From the NCBI GenBank assembly GCA_051004815.1, contig JBPCJY010000044.1:1-42605 (forward strand): a stretch of 42,605 nt of DNA. The letters run 5' to 3'. This DNA comes from JBBQXY01 sp051004815. Its GTDB lineage: Bacteria; Chloroflexota; Ktedonobacteria; Ktedonobacterales; Ktedonobacteraceae. The notes under the pieces are model-generated. The model ran no database searches. It saw only the letters and a program-made list of their open reading frames with translations, and had not been told where the DNA came from. Positions 23,948 through 30,157 of this stretch are shown here, in pieces (the first letter of the stretch is position 1; every line of letters starts with the position of its first letter). The position numbers and the translations under genes are program-made.

Positions 23948-26641
23948 ATGAGCGTAGAACAAACTGGCTTGCCTCCTACTGATACAAACAATCCACTTGG
24001 GTCAGAACAAACACCACCCAATTCTACCAAAGATGGCTCTACCCTTAAACGCTTCACTCAACTCTGGCAAGCAAGCTACCATTGGTTTCTGACCCATACT
24101 TTCACCCCTTCCTGGCTACCCAAACGCTGGCGTCACATCACTTTTGGCTACGCCATCGCTATTCTTTTACAAATCTTGGCCATTTCGCTCACTGTATTCC
24201 TTGTCAAAGTATTTCCCTCCTTCGCTTTTACCGGTCTGTTAGAAGTACTCGGTATAGCTTTGATCGCCTTAAATTGGGGCGCAGGCCCTAGCGCGGTCGC
24301 AACGATTGTGGGTGCCGGACTTTTAGATTTTTTCATCCTCCCACCAAGCTTATCGAGGACGCTGGATAGTGCCAAAAGTATCGTGGAAATACTCCTCTTC
24401 TTACTCGTCGGCTTCGCACTCACCATCGTCGCTAGCCGCATTGAGCGTGTTCGACAGGACGCGGAAACACTATCCGCCTCCTTAACCACCGAACGTGTAC
24501 GCCTTGAAGCCGTCATAGAGACCGTACCCGGCGCGGTCTCTATCCACGATGCGCAAGGCACCATTATCAAACTCAACAGCATGGGATTGCAAAATGCCGG
24601 TGCTGATCGCAGTGATGCAACACTGGCTACTTACCAGGAAACTTTCGCCGTTCGCACTCCCGCGGGCGCAACTCTTTCTCTTGAGGATTTTCCCGTCACA
24701 CGCGCCTTACATGGCGAAGCAGTCACAGACATGAAGGTACGCTACCTGGATGCCGCTGGACAAGATAGATTTAGCTCCATCAGTGCCGCTCCCCTCCATG
24801 ACGCAGAGGGCGCGATCGATGGTGCTGTCCTCGTTACCCACGACATCACTGACCTGTATCTGTCGGAGCGCGAAGCCGCCGCCCAGGCAGGTGAGCTTGA
24901 AGCCATCTTTGAGTCCATTACTGATGGCGTCGTTGTCTTCAGCAGCAAACAGCAGATTTCTCGGATGAACTCCGCGTTCCGCGAACTCATAGGTATTACC
25001 TCCCCAATTGAAGCAGAACAGCTCTTCCACCCCAATGACGAACGCCGTACACAAGTGACCGCACACGATGAAAACGGTCAACCACTCTCGTATGACCAAT
25101 TGCCGCAATCGCGCATTTTGCGCGGCGAGGTACTCAAAGGTGCGAATGCCGCCGAAGTAGTATTTCAAACACTTGATGGTCATACCAAGGAAGTGAGCGT
25201 CAGCGGCGCACCCGTGCGTAACCAGGATGGACAGTTGATTGGTGCTCTCTGTATCTGCCGCGATGTGACCGAACGCCGTCAGCTAGAGAGACGCACGCAA
25301 GAGACTCTTCGCGCCCTACTGGCAATGGCGGAAGCACTCGTACTCACCCCGGAGCATACTTCTCTCAGCGGCGAACTAACCACGCAAAAACTCGCATGGC
25401 CAAACACAGCAAGTAAAGTAGCACACCGTATGGCAGAGTTAACCTGTAGCGTGCTTGGCTGCCAGCGTGTCAGTATCACCGCCGTCGAACCAGAGACAGA
25501 AATTCTTTACCCCATTGCCGTCGTAGGCCTTCCTCCAGAACAGGAACGCCAGTGGTGGGCCGAGCAGCCGCAAAATGCACGATTGCACGACGGCCCCGAT
25601 CCAACCCTTACTGCCCGCCTGCTCGCCAATGAAGTCCTACTCATTGATATGACACAACCGCCGTTTAATGCTGCACCCAATCCTTATAATATACATACTT
25701 TACTCATTGCTCCTATGAGCGCGGGCAACCAGCTCATTGGCTTCCTCTCGTTAGACTATGGCCGCACAGAACATGTCTACACGGAAGAAGAGATTGCTCT
25801 TGCCAAAGCTGTCGGCCAACTTGCCGCCCTCGTCATTGAACGCGAACGCCTGTTGCGCGAACGAGCCGACGCCCGCGCCAGTGAGCTAGCTTTGCGTGAA
25901 GCCAATCGCAGAATGGATGAGTTCCTCGGCATGACCAGTCACGAACTCAAGACCCCGCTCACCAGCATCAAAGGCAATACACAACTCACCGTCCGCCAAC
26001 TTCGTAACAGCATGCAGAATATGCAAAAAATGCAAGAAATGATGGAAAGCACCGACCGCCAGATTCGCCTGTTAGATCGCCTCGTCGATGACCTACTCGA
26101 TATCTCACGCACACAGTCACAGCAATTACAGCTCAGCCTCGCCCCTTGCGACCTCTCCACCATTGTCCAGGACGCCGTAGAGGAACAACAACGCGTCTGG
26201 CCAACACGAACCATTCATCTTACCCTACCAGCTCATCGCCAAACCCCCATTAACGCTGATGCAAGCCGTATTAGTCAGGTCATCACCAATTACCTGAGCA
26301 ACGCCCACCGATACTCATTCGATGATCGTCCCATAGACGTCACAGTGCAGCTACTAAAAGAAGACCAGCAGGTACTGGTCTCCGTCGAAGATCAAGGCAC
26401 CGGTCTCTCGCCAGAGGAACAAACCTACATTTGGGAACGCTTTCACCGCGTCCACGGGAGCGGGAGCGAAGTAACCGCTAGCACACAGAGTGCTCATGCT
26501 GGCCTGGGACTCGGTCTATACATCTGCAAAACAATCATTGCGCAGCACGGCGGCAGCGTCGGCGTGGAAAGCGAACTGGGCAAAGGCTCAACCTTCTGGT
26601 TCACCCTACCGCTCCTCCACGAGGAAATAGCCAAGCCATAG
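23948..26641 (+). CDS. Membrane sensor histidine kinase, DUF4118-type with PAS-PAS-GAF
   Basis: The 897-residue kinase starts with a cytoplasmic tail, then about four membrane helices (between about residues 60 and 160) of the DUF4118/KdpD-like type (LNWGAGPSAVATIVGAGLLDFF). Two PAS domains follow (about 175-300 and 310-440), then a GAF-like domain (about 460-640), HisKA with His665 (SHELKTPLTSIKG), and HATPase_c (ITNYLSNAHRYS, EDQGTGLSPEEQ, GLGLGLYICKTII). From the second PAS on it is clearly paralogous to the kinase at 20519. Start: ATG with AAGAGG; longer frames lack a ribosome site. No response regulator is adjacent. Signal unknown. Confidence 0.88.
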   Translation: MSVEQTGLPPTDTNNPLGSEQTPPNSTKDGSTLKRFTQLWQASYHWFLTHTFTPSWLPKRWRHITFGYAIAILLQILAISLTVFLVKVFPSFAFTGLLEVLGIALIALNWGAGPSAVATIVGAGLLDFFILPPSLSRTLDSAKSIVEILLFLLVGFALTIVASRIERVRQDAETLSASLTTERVRLEAVIETVPGAVSIHDAQGTIIKLNSMGLQNAGADRSDATLATYQETFAVRTPAGATLSLEDFPVTRALHGEAVTDMKVRYLDAAGQDRFSSISAAPLHDAEGAIDGAVLVTHDITDLYLSEREAAAQAGELEAIFESITDGVVVFSSKQQISRMNSAFRELIGITSPIEAEQLFHPNDERRTQVTAHDENGQPLSYDQLPQSRILRGEVLKGANAAEVVFQTLDGHTKEVSVSGAPVRNQDGQLIGALCICRDVTERRQLERRTQETLRALLAMAEALVLTPEHTSLSGELTTQKLAWPNTASKVAHRMAELTCSVLGCQRVSITAVEPETEILYPIAVVGLPPEQERQWWAEQPQNARLHDGPDPTLTARLLANEVLLIDMTQPPFNAAPNPYNIHTLLIAPMSAGNQLIGFLSLDYGRTEHVYTEEEIALAKAVGQLAALVIERERLLRERADARASELALREANRRMDEFLGMTSHELKTPLTSIKGNTQLTVRQLRNSMQNMQKMQEMMESTDRQIRLLDRLVDDLLDISRTQSQQLQLSLAPCDLSTIVQDAVEEQQRVWPTRTIHLTLPAHRQTPINADASRISQVITNYLSNAHRYSFDDRPIDVTVQLLKEDQQVLVSVEDQGTGLSPEEQTYIWERFHRVHGSGSEVTASTQSAHAGLGLGLYICKTIIAQHGGSVGVESELGKGSTFWFTLPLLHEEIAKP

Positions 26642-26655
26642 AAGAGAAAAAACTA

Positions 26656-26684
26656 TTGACATTCCCCCGCTTCCATGATAGTAT
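26656..26684 (+). promoter_or_regulatory. Promoter for tRNA-Ser
   Basis: TTGACA (26656-26661), 17-base spacer, TAGTAT (26679-26684). It lies about 85 bases before the tRNA and right after the kinase stop. Confidence 0.65.
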
Positions 26685-26768
26685 ATCTGTCATGGTGCTG
26701 TGGTTTAAAGCCGTAGTGCCGTAATATTAGAATGGTTCAACGATTGAACCAGCCTATAGAGCCAATTC

Positions 26769-26857
26769 GGAGAGGTCGCATAGTGGCCTAGTGCGAGCGA
26801 TTGCTAATCGCTTGAGGTTAATCGCCTCCGAGAGTTCGAATCTCTCCCTCTCCGCCA
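26769..26857 (+). tRNA. tRNA-Ser (anticodon GCU), CCA encoded
   Basis: Acceptor GGAGAGG pairs with CCTCTCC (26847-26853), discriminator G, then an encoded CCA. The anticodon arm is AGCGA-TTGCTAA-TCGCT, giving anticodon GCU for AGC/AGU serine codons. A long variable arm, as in class II tRNAs, precedes the T arm GAGAG-TTCGAAT-CTCTC. Confidence 0.95.
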
Positions 26858-26884
26858 TCTCCATTTTGATTGCTGCCTCTCCTG

Positions 26885-27385
26885 CTAAATCTCATAATCC
26901 TCAGCCCAATTAAACCGGGGATCGTTGATTTCTTCGAAGGGTACAGTATACGTTTTCTTGTGATTCCCTCGTACTAACCCTGCGCTTTTGAACCGAAGGG
27001 TCATACCACCAGCTTTTGGAGCCTCATCAACTGAGATCATATAGACTTTTCCATTATCTGGCAGGTACACCGCGAAGTACTCGGCCTTTCCCACGTATCC
27101 CTGTTTGCGGTGAATAGATCCCTTGGTATTAGTCGTCACAGAGACAGTGTTAAACTCGATACAAGCTCCATCCTTCGTAAGACGCCCCGTTTTGACCTGT
27201 ATACGAACAAGTCGACTCTCTTTATGAACAAAGAAGCCGAAATGTCGTTCTGTGGTTTCCAGATAGTACGCCAGATCATAGCCCAAATGATCCGCCCAGG
27301 GCAGTAATACCTCAAATCCTAACTGTACCAAACGATTCAATACAGCGGTTTGGGAAATCAAGCCTTGTTGTGATGTGTCCTTCAT
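26885..27385 (-). CDS. PD-(D/E)XK endonuclease of the group I intron homing type
   Basis: The 166-residue product matches the compact PD-(D/E)XK family that includes intron-encoded homing nucleases of the I-Ssp6803I kind. Seen: an N-terminal helix (GLISQTAVLNRLVQLGFEVLLPW), then ADHLGYDLAYYL with the first metal-binding Asp, and VRIQVKTGR, where Gln-x-Lys replaces Glu-x-Lys as in this family. A basic, Tyr-rich beta region follows. AAGGAG precedes the ATG. It lies 27 bases past the tRNA-Ser CCA end, on the opposite strand, as a stand-alone gene without an intron around it. It could be a free-standing homing nuclease or a restriction-like enzyme. No partner methylase is adjacent. Confidence 0.8.
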   Translation of the reverse strand: MKDTSQQGLISQTAVLNRLVQLGFEVLLPWADHLGYDLAYYLETTERHFGFFVHKESRLVRIQVKTGRLTKDGACIEFNTVSVTTNTKGSIHRKQGYVGKAEYFAVYLPDNGKVYMISVDEAPKAGGMTLRFKSAGLVRGNHKKTYTVPFEEINDPRFNWAEDYEI

Positions 27386-27560
27386 GATCTACTCCTTGTT
27401 GGGCAGCTCAACATTTCTACAGCAACAATGTGCAAAAACGCTTCTTGTCCTATCCTATACTTGTACAATTCGTAAGTATTCCAGCAAGGATACCAACATC
27501 TCGGCGTAACAGATCTTCAGATAACCAGCCCTCAACGGCAATCTCCGTCAGGTTACGAAC

Positions 27561-27668
27561 CTTCCTGCTTATCGGGTGGGGAAAGAGTACCGTATTAAGA
27601 TTGTTGATTATGAACGTTTCCTACAACAGCGAAGAACAGTCGATGATGACATGCATGAGGAAAAATGA
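27561..27668 (+). pseudogene. Remnant of an excisionase-type (MerR/HTH_17-like) DNA-binding gene
   Basis: One frame from about 27561 to TGA at 27666-27668 reads LPAYRVGKEYRIKIVDYERFL and a short charged tail. This is the C-terminal half of the excisionase-family HTH domain (GxLPAyrvGkeyRI...dlexFl). Upstream in the same frame are stop codons, and the N-terminal HTH half is not seen, so the gene is decayed. An 86-residue open frame over the same bases in another phase has no start signal and is not believed. The rest of the 27386-27706 stretch holds no other gene I can support. Confidence 0.5.
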
Positions 27669-27706
27669 CCTTGAGTTATCTGCGGATTGACGCACACATC
27701 ATGGCA

Positions 27707-27735
27707 TTGACAAATTCTTCTCACTCTGCTATTAT
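27707..27735 (+). promoter_or_regulatory. Promoter for tRNA-Trp
   Basis: TTGACA (27707-27712), 17-base spacer, TATTAT (27730-27735); initiation near 27742, just before the tRNA. Confidence 0.75.
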
Positions 27736-27749
27736 CATGGCACGGATAG

Positions 27750-27822
27750 AGGGGAGTAGCTCAACTGGCAGAGCAGCGCTCTCCAAAAGCGAAGGTTGCG
27801 GGTTCAACTCCTGTCTCCCCTG
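27750..27822 (+). tRNA. tRNA-Trp (anticodon CCA), 3' CCA not encoded
   Basis: Acceptor AGGGGAG pairs perfectly with CTCCCCT (27815-27821), with A1-U72 and G73 as expected for Trp. The anticodon loop is CTCCAAA (anticodon CCA) on a stem with four good pairs and one mismatch. The T arm is GCGGG-TTCAACT-CCTGT. Bases after the discriminator are CTT, so CCA must be added after transcription, unlike the tRNA-Ser and the tRNA-Trp fragment in this window. A consensus promoter and a hairpin-plus-T terminator frame it as an independent single-gene unit. Confidence 0.92.
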
Positions 27823-27825
27823 CTT

Positions 27826-27858
27826 AAACTCCTGAACAGTAATGTTCAGGAGTTTTTA
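27826..27858 (+). terminator. Rho-independent terminator of tRNA-Trp
   Basis: A 12-base-pair perfect stem (27826-27837 with 27844-27855), loop AGTAAT, then a T run. It starts three bases after the tRNA. Confidence 0.9.
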
Positions 27859-27916
27859 ATTTATCCAACTATTCATGCTATATTAATAGCCTTAATCAGG
27901 CTCCTTTTCCACAATA

Positions 27917-28129
27917 CTAGCTTCTGCCTTCTACTTCTTCAAAGAGATCGTCAATGCTCACATCGAGAGCTTTAGATATCTTCTCAAGAGTCAGATATGC
28001 AACATTAATACGGTACGGCTCTCTATATAACCCCTGAACAGTTTTCATATTCAAATCAGCCATACGCATGAGCTTCGATTGAGTTATCCCCCTCTGCTCT
28101 GCTAGTTCCTTAACTCTTAGTCGTCGCAT
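27917..28129 (-). CDS. XRE-family HTH repressor
   Basis: A 70-residue single-domain DNA-binding protein. The XRE helix-turn-helix is clear: VKELAEQRGITQSKLMRMADLNMKTVQGLYR, followed by LTLEKISKALDVSIDDLFEEV. Start: ATG 28129 with GAGGTGA five to six bases upstream; an ATG eight codons earlier has no ribosome site. The gene is divergent from the small-ORF operon, and the shared spacer holds a strong promoter overlapped by two palindromes, the expected operator. By analogy with phage or conjugative-element CI-like regulators it probably represses that promoter and perhaps its own. Confidence 0.85.
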   Translation of the reverse strand: MRRLRVKELAEQRGITQSKLMRMADLNMKTVQGLYREPYRINVAYLTLEKISKALDVSIDDLFEEVEGRS

Positions 28130-28177
28130 CTGTCTCACCTCAATTTCGTTCATTTTGCGCTATTCTATCACGAAGTA

Positions 28178-28206
28178 TTGACAGAGGCTAGTGTACAGGG
28201 TATATT
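28178..28206 (+). promoter_or_regulatory. Consensus promoter of the small-ORF operon
   Basis: TTGACA (28178-28183), exactly 17 bases, TATATT (28201-28206). The -10 overlaps the first operator palindrome by three bases, and the start point falls inside it, so repressor binding would block initiation. Confidence 0.8.
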
Positions 28207-28246
28207 AGTATAGGATACTAATATCAATGATTAGTATCCTATACTA
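28204..28246. promoter_or_regulatory. Double palindromic operator, itself an inverted repeat
   Basis: The first element (28204-28222) is ATTAGTAT-AGG-ATACTAAT, a dyad with a 3-base centre. The second (28230-28246) is the exact reverse complement of 28206-28222, so the pair forms a perfect 17-bp inverted repeat with a 7-base centre (ATCAATG). Two dyads spaced about 2.5 helical turns apart fit cooperative binding of a small XRE dimer encoded next door. Confidence 0.8.
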
Positions 28247-28285
28247 CCCAGCCTATAACAGTGCCCTGCACGAAAGGGGTAAACA

Positions 28286-28552
28286 ATGACTATGCAGACC
28301 AGCTTGGGCCTCGTCAAAGTCACCGATTTGGCAACCATTGTAGGAAGAACGGACAAAGAGTTCACAGATGGCGTATGTAGCGGTTATTTAACATACTACG
28401 ACCAGTACCAGTGCAAGCCGCTAGCTGATTTGGACGTGTACACATTCATCGCTCAGAATATCATGAATGTTCACGGCAGTGATGCATTCAATGCAGGTTA
28501 TTGTACAGGTTGGATAGAGACACTTTTAGAAGACAGAAAGGTGTTGAACTAG
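28286..28552 (+). CDS. Small unknown protein A of the repressed operon
   Basis: An 88-residue acidic protein with no recognised family. Features: TDKEFTDGVCSGYLTYYDQY near the N-terminus, a central helical stretch (VYTFIAQNIM) and a C-terminal GYCTGWIETLLED. AAGGGG precedes the ATG. It is the first gene behind the repressor-controlled promoter; the next gene starts after one base. The layout (TDxxF..G, ending TGxIxxLLxD) recurs in the next gene, suggesting the two are paralogues. No antitoxin, phage or enzyme motif is seen. Confidence 0.7.
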   Translation: MTMQTSLGLVKVTDLATIVGRTDKEFTDGVCSGYLTYYDQYQCKPLADLDVYTFIAQNIMNVHGSDAFNAGYCTGWIETLLEDRKVLN

Positions 28553-28553
28553 C

Positions 28554-28787
28554 ATGACTACACGAGCAGAGACACAGCCATTAGTCCAGATCACCGACCC
28601 GGACTTTCAGGTAGGTTTTGAAGAAGCGCAAGAACCGTGTTATGCTGACTGTAAAATAGGCACTGATATGGGGCTTGTCGAGGTAGTACAGGCAATGCTC
28701 ACAGAGTATGCTGTAGAGATGGGTCTCTCCGAACAGCAATTACGGCGCAGCACCGGTTTTATCATCGGAATTCTGAGCAAGGATTAA
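28554..28787 (+). CDS. Small unknown protein B, probable paralogue of A
   Basis: A 77-residue acidic protein starting one base after the preceding stop, so translation is probably coupled. It begins with a short tail, then TDPDFQVGFEEAQ, a helical centre (LVEVVQAMLTEYAVEMG) and STGFIIGILSKD. The ends match protein A in pattern (TDxxFxxG, TGxIxxxLxxD). Two cysteines (CYADC) sit near the middle. Function unknown. A hairpin-T terminator follows nine bases after the stop, closing a two-gene operon. Confidence 0.65.
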   Translation: MTTRAETQPLVQITDPDFQVGFEEAQEPCYADCKIGTDMGLVEVVQAMLTEYAVEMGLSEQQLRRSTGFIIGILSKD

Positions 28788-28795
28788 TCGCGGTG

Positions 28796-28832
28796 GAGGG
28801 TATCTGAGTAGAAATGTCAGATACCCTCTTTT
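28796..28832 (+). terminator. Rho-independent terminator of the small-ORF operon
   Basis: A perfect 12-base-pair stem (28796-28807 with 28817-28828), 9-base loop, then TTTT. It separates the two small genes from the HNH gene and shows that the HNH frame cannot start at 28814, inside the loop. Confidence 0.9.
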
Positions 28833-28849
28833 GTGGAGGTTTTTCAGTT

Positions 28850-29617
28850 ATGAAAAAGATTTGCTCTGGCTGTGGCGAGATGAGAGATATTGAAAGAGAT
28901 TTTGCATGGAAGAATATGGCAAAGGGAACACGTCAAAGGTGGTGCAAATTTTGTCAAGCTGAGGCAAACAGAAAGCACTATCAGAATAACAAACAGGTAT
29001 ACATCGAACATGCACATGAGCATCATCAAAATAATAGGGAGAGATACATCGACCTAGCACGCAAGCGGGCAATAAATAGACATACAGAGAATCGCCAGAG
29101 GCTATACGAATACCTGCTTACCCATCCATGCGTTGATTGTGGGCAAGATGATATTCGTGTGCTTGAATTTGATCATGTACGCGGGGGAAAAAAGAAATCT
29201 ATTTCCAGATTGTTAAGTATAGATGCTCCCTGGAAAGCCATACAAGCCGAAATAGAGAAGTGCGAGGTACGTTGCGCGAACTGTCATCGCATCAAGACAA
29301 ACGAGCGTGGAGGTTTTTGGCGTAACCTTCTGACTAAGTTTGGCAGTGATAGTATCAACAAGAAAAAACAATTGCTTCTTTACGAATACCTGCTTACCCA
29401 TCCATGCGTTGATTGTGGGCAAGATGATATTCGTGTGCTTGAATTTGATCATGTACGCGGCAATAAGATAGGAAATGTTGCATATATGGCTAATAATAAC
29501 AGTTGTTCTTGGCTTGAAATACAAGCCGAAATAGAGAAGTGCGAGGTACGTTGCGCGAACTGTCATCGCATTAGGACACTTGACGATAGAGATTCCTGGC
29601 GTAGCCTTCTTAGTTAA
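28850..29617 (+). CDS. HNH endonuclease-like protein with duplicated HNH unit
   Basis: The 255-residue product begins with a zinc-finger-like segment (ICSGCGEM..WCKFCQAEA, two CxxC), then a basic helical linker with NRERYIDLARKR repeats, then two copies of an HNH/zinc unit: CVDCGQDDIRVLEFDHVRG...CEVRCANCHRI. Each unit has two CxxC pairs and the D-H of the HNH active site. Parts of the copies are identical at the DNA level while the segments between are unrelated. GGAGG precedes the ATG. The gene stands between a terminator and a group II intron-like RNA. DNA cleavage is expected from the family; the role (homing, defence) is unknown. Base composition is richer in A+T than the flanking genes. 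Confidence 0.8.
   Translation: MKKICSGCGEMRDIERDFAWKNMAKGTRQRWCKFCQAEANRKHYQNNKQVYIEHAHEHHQNNRERYIDLARKRAINRHTENRQRLYEYLLTHPCVDCGQDDIRVLEFDHVRGGKKKSISRLLSIDAPWKAIQAEIEKCEVRCANCHRIKTNERGGFWRNLLTKFGSDSINKKKQLLLYEYLLTHPCVDCGQDDIRVLEFDHVRGNKIGNVAYMANNNSCSWLEIQAEIEKCEVRCANCHRIRTLDDRDSWRSLLS
29105..29571. repeat. Mosaic tandem duplication inside the HNH gene
   Basis: 29105-29184 equals 29381-29460 (80 bases, no differences) and 29240-29292 equals 29519-29571 (53 bases, no differences). The stretches between them (55 and 58 bases) are unrelated in sequence. Identity therefore stops sharply at module borders. Confidence 0.9.
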
Positions 29618-29629
29618 TAGTCCTGTCCA

Positions 29630-30042
29630 TTAAGGCGCGGTTCTAACCTGATTCCGAAAGGATTAAGGGACAATAGCATGAACCGAAAAGTCTGGTTCAT
29701 CAACCTTTCAAGATTGATAATCAGGCAGCCAGGCCAAGCATGGTAAAAGCTGAATTGCTTGAACTCTAATTGTTACTCATTATTCAGGATTGTCAATCGC
29801 GTTTTGGAGGATTGGCAAATGCTTCATCTGTGAGTGACGGTGAATGGAGTACCTGTACCTGGACCAGAACAAATGTGTAACCTGGGGATCGCCTAAACAC
29901 TGTAAAGTGCATGGCGACGGAGTATCCATAGTACTCAAATGCTCAGGGTAATGCCTGAGACACGGGGAAGGGATACAGGAAGCTTTATAAAAGCTTCTGG
30001 AGAGCCGGATGCATTGAAAGGTGCAAGTCCGGTTCGGAATAC
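29630..30042 (+). ncRNA. ORF-less group II intron-like RNA
   Basis: Domain V is clear at 30002-30035: a 34-base hairpin with the AGC triad near its 5' end, an 8-bp lower stem (one G-T), a 2-base AG bulge and a GAAA loop. Upstream blocks match the usual bacterial ribozyme layout: CTGGGGATCGCC near 29882, GACGGAG..CATAGTAC at 29916-29934, GGTAATGCC near 29947. Domain I has strong hairpins, e.g. 29678-29684 with 29694-29700. Domain IV is only a small hairpin (29979-29997) with no reverse transcriptase. No domain VI is seen: seven bases after domain V a tRNA 3' half begins, and the last bases before it are AC. The 5' border is uncertain; no GUGYG was found. Confidence 0.75.
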
Positions 30043-30080
30043 ACGGGTTGTTGAAGGTTCGATTCCTTTCGCCCCTGCCA
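30043..30080 (+). pseudogene. 3' half of a tRNA-Trp gene
   Basis: Reading back from the encoded CCA (30078-30080): discriminator G, acceptor strand CGCCCCT, T arm GAAGG-TTCGATT-CCTTT, variable TTGTT, and the 3' anticodon-stem strand ACGGG. U72 with G73 and the CGCCCCUG end match tRNA-Trp of other bacteria. The expected 5' half (AGGGGCG...) is not found upstream in this window. It may be a recombination footprint (att-like) or the downstream exon of a tRNA interrupted by the intron-like RNA. Confidence 0.75.
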
Positions 30081-30081
30081 A

Positions 30082-30117
30082 AGGCTCCCGAACGTTAACG
30101 TTCGGGAGCCTCATTTT
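30082..30117 (+). terminator. Perfect-palindrome terminator after the tRNA half
   Basis: A perfect 30-base palindrome (30082-30111) followed by CATTTT. Its place directly after CCA is typical of a tRNA gene terminator and indicates the tRNA was once a complete unit. Confidence 0.75.
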
Positions 30118-30157
30118 ACCTAAATTGCCTTAAGAAACGTATGTGTAATTCCCCACG

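Noticed and set aside
27430..27690. An 86-residue open frame on the plus strand, and an open minus-strand reading over the same bases
   Set aside because: Neither has a ribosome site or convincing start; the excisionase-like reading in a third frame explains the conserved pattern better.
29213..29566. Minus-strand open frame opposite the HNH gene
   Set aside because: It mirrors the duplicated coding sequence, has no start signal and lacks protein features.
29618..30042. Group I intron in the tRNA anticodon loop
   Set aside because: No group I core is seen, while domain V of group II introns is present; the tRNA half begins at the anticodon stem rather than within the loop.
29939..30133. Small open frame across the intron-like RNA and tRNA half
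   Set aside because: The stretch is explained by RNA structure; no ribosome site and no protein family.
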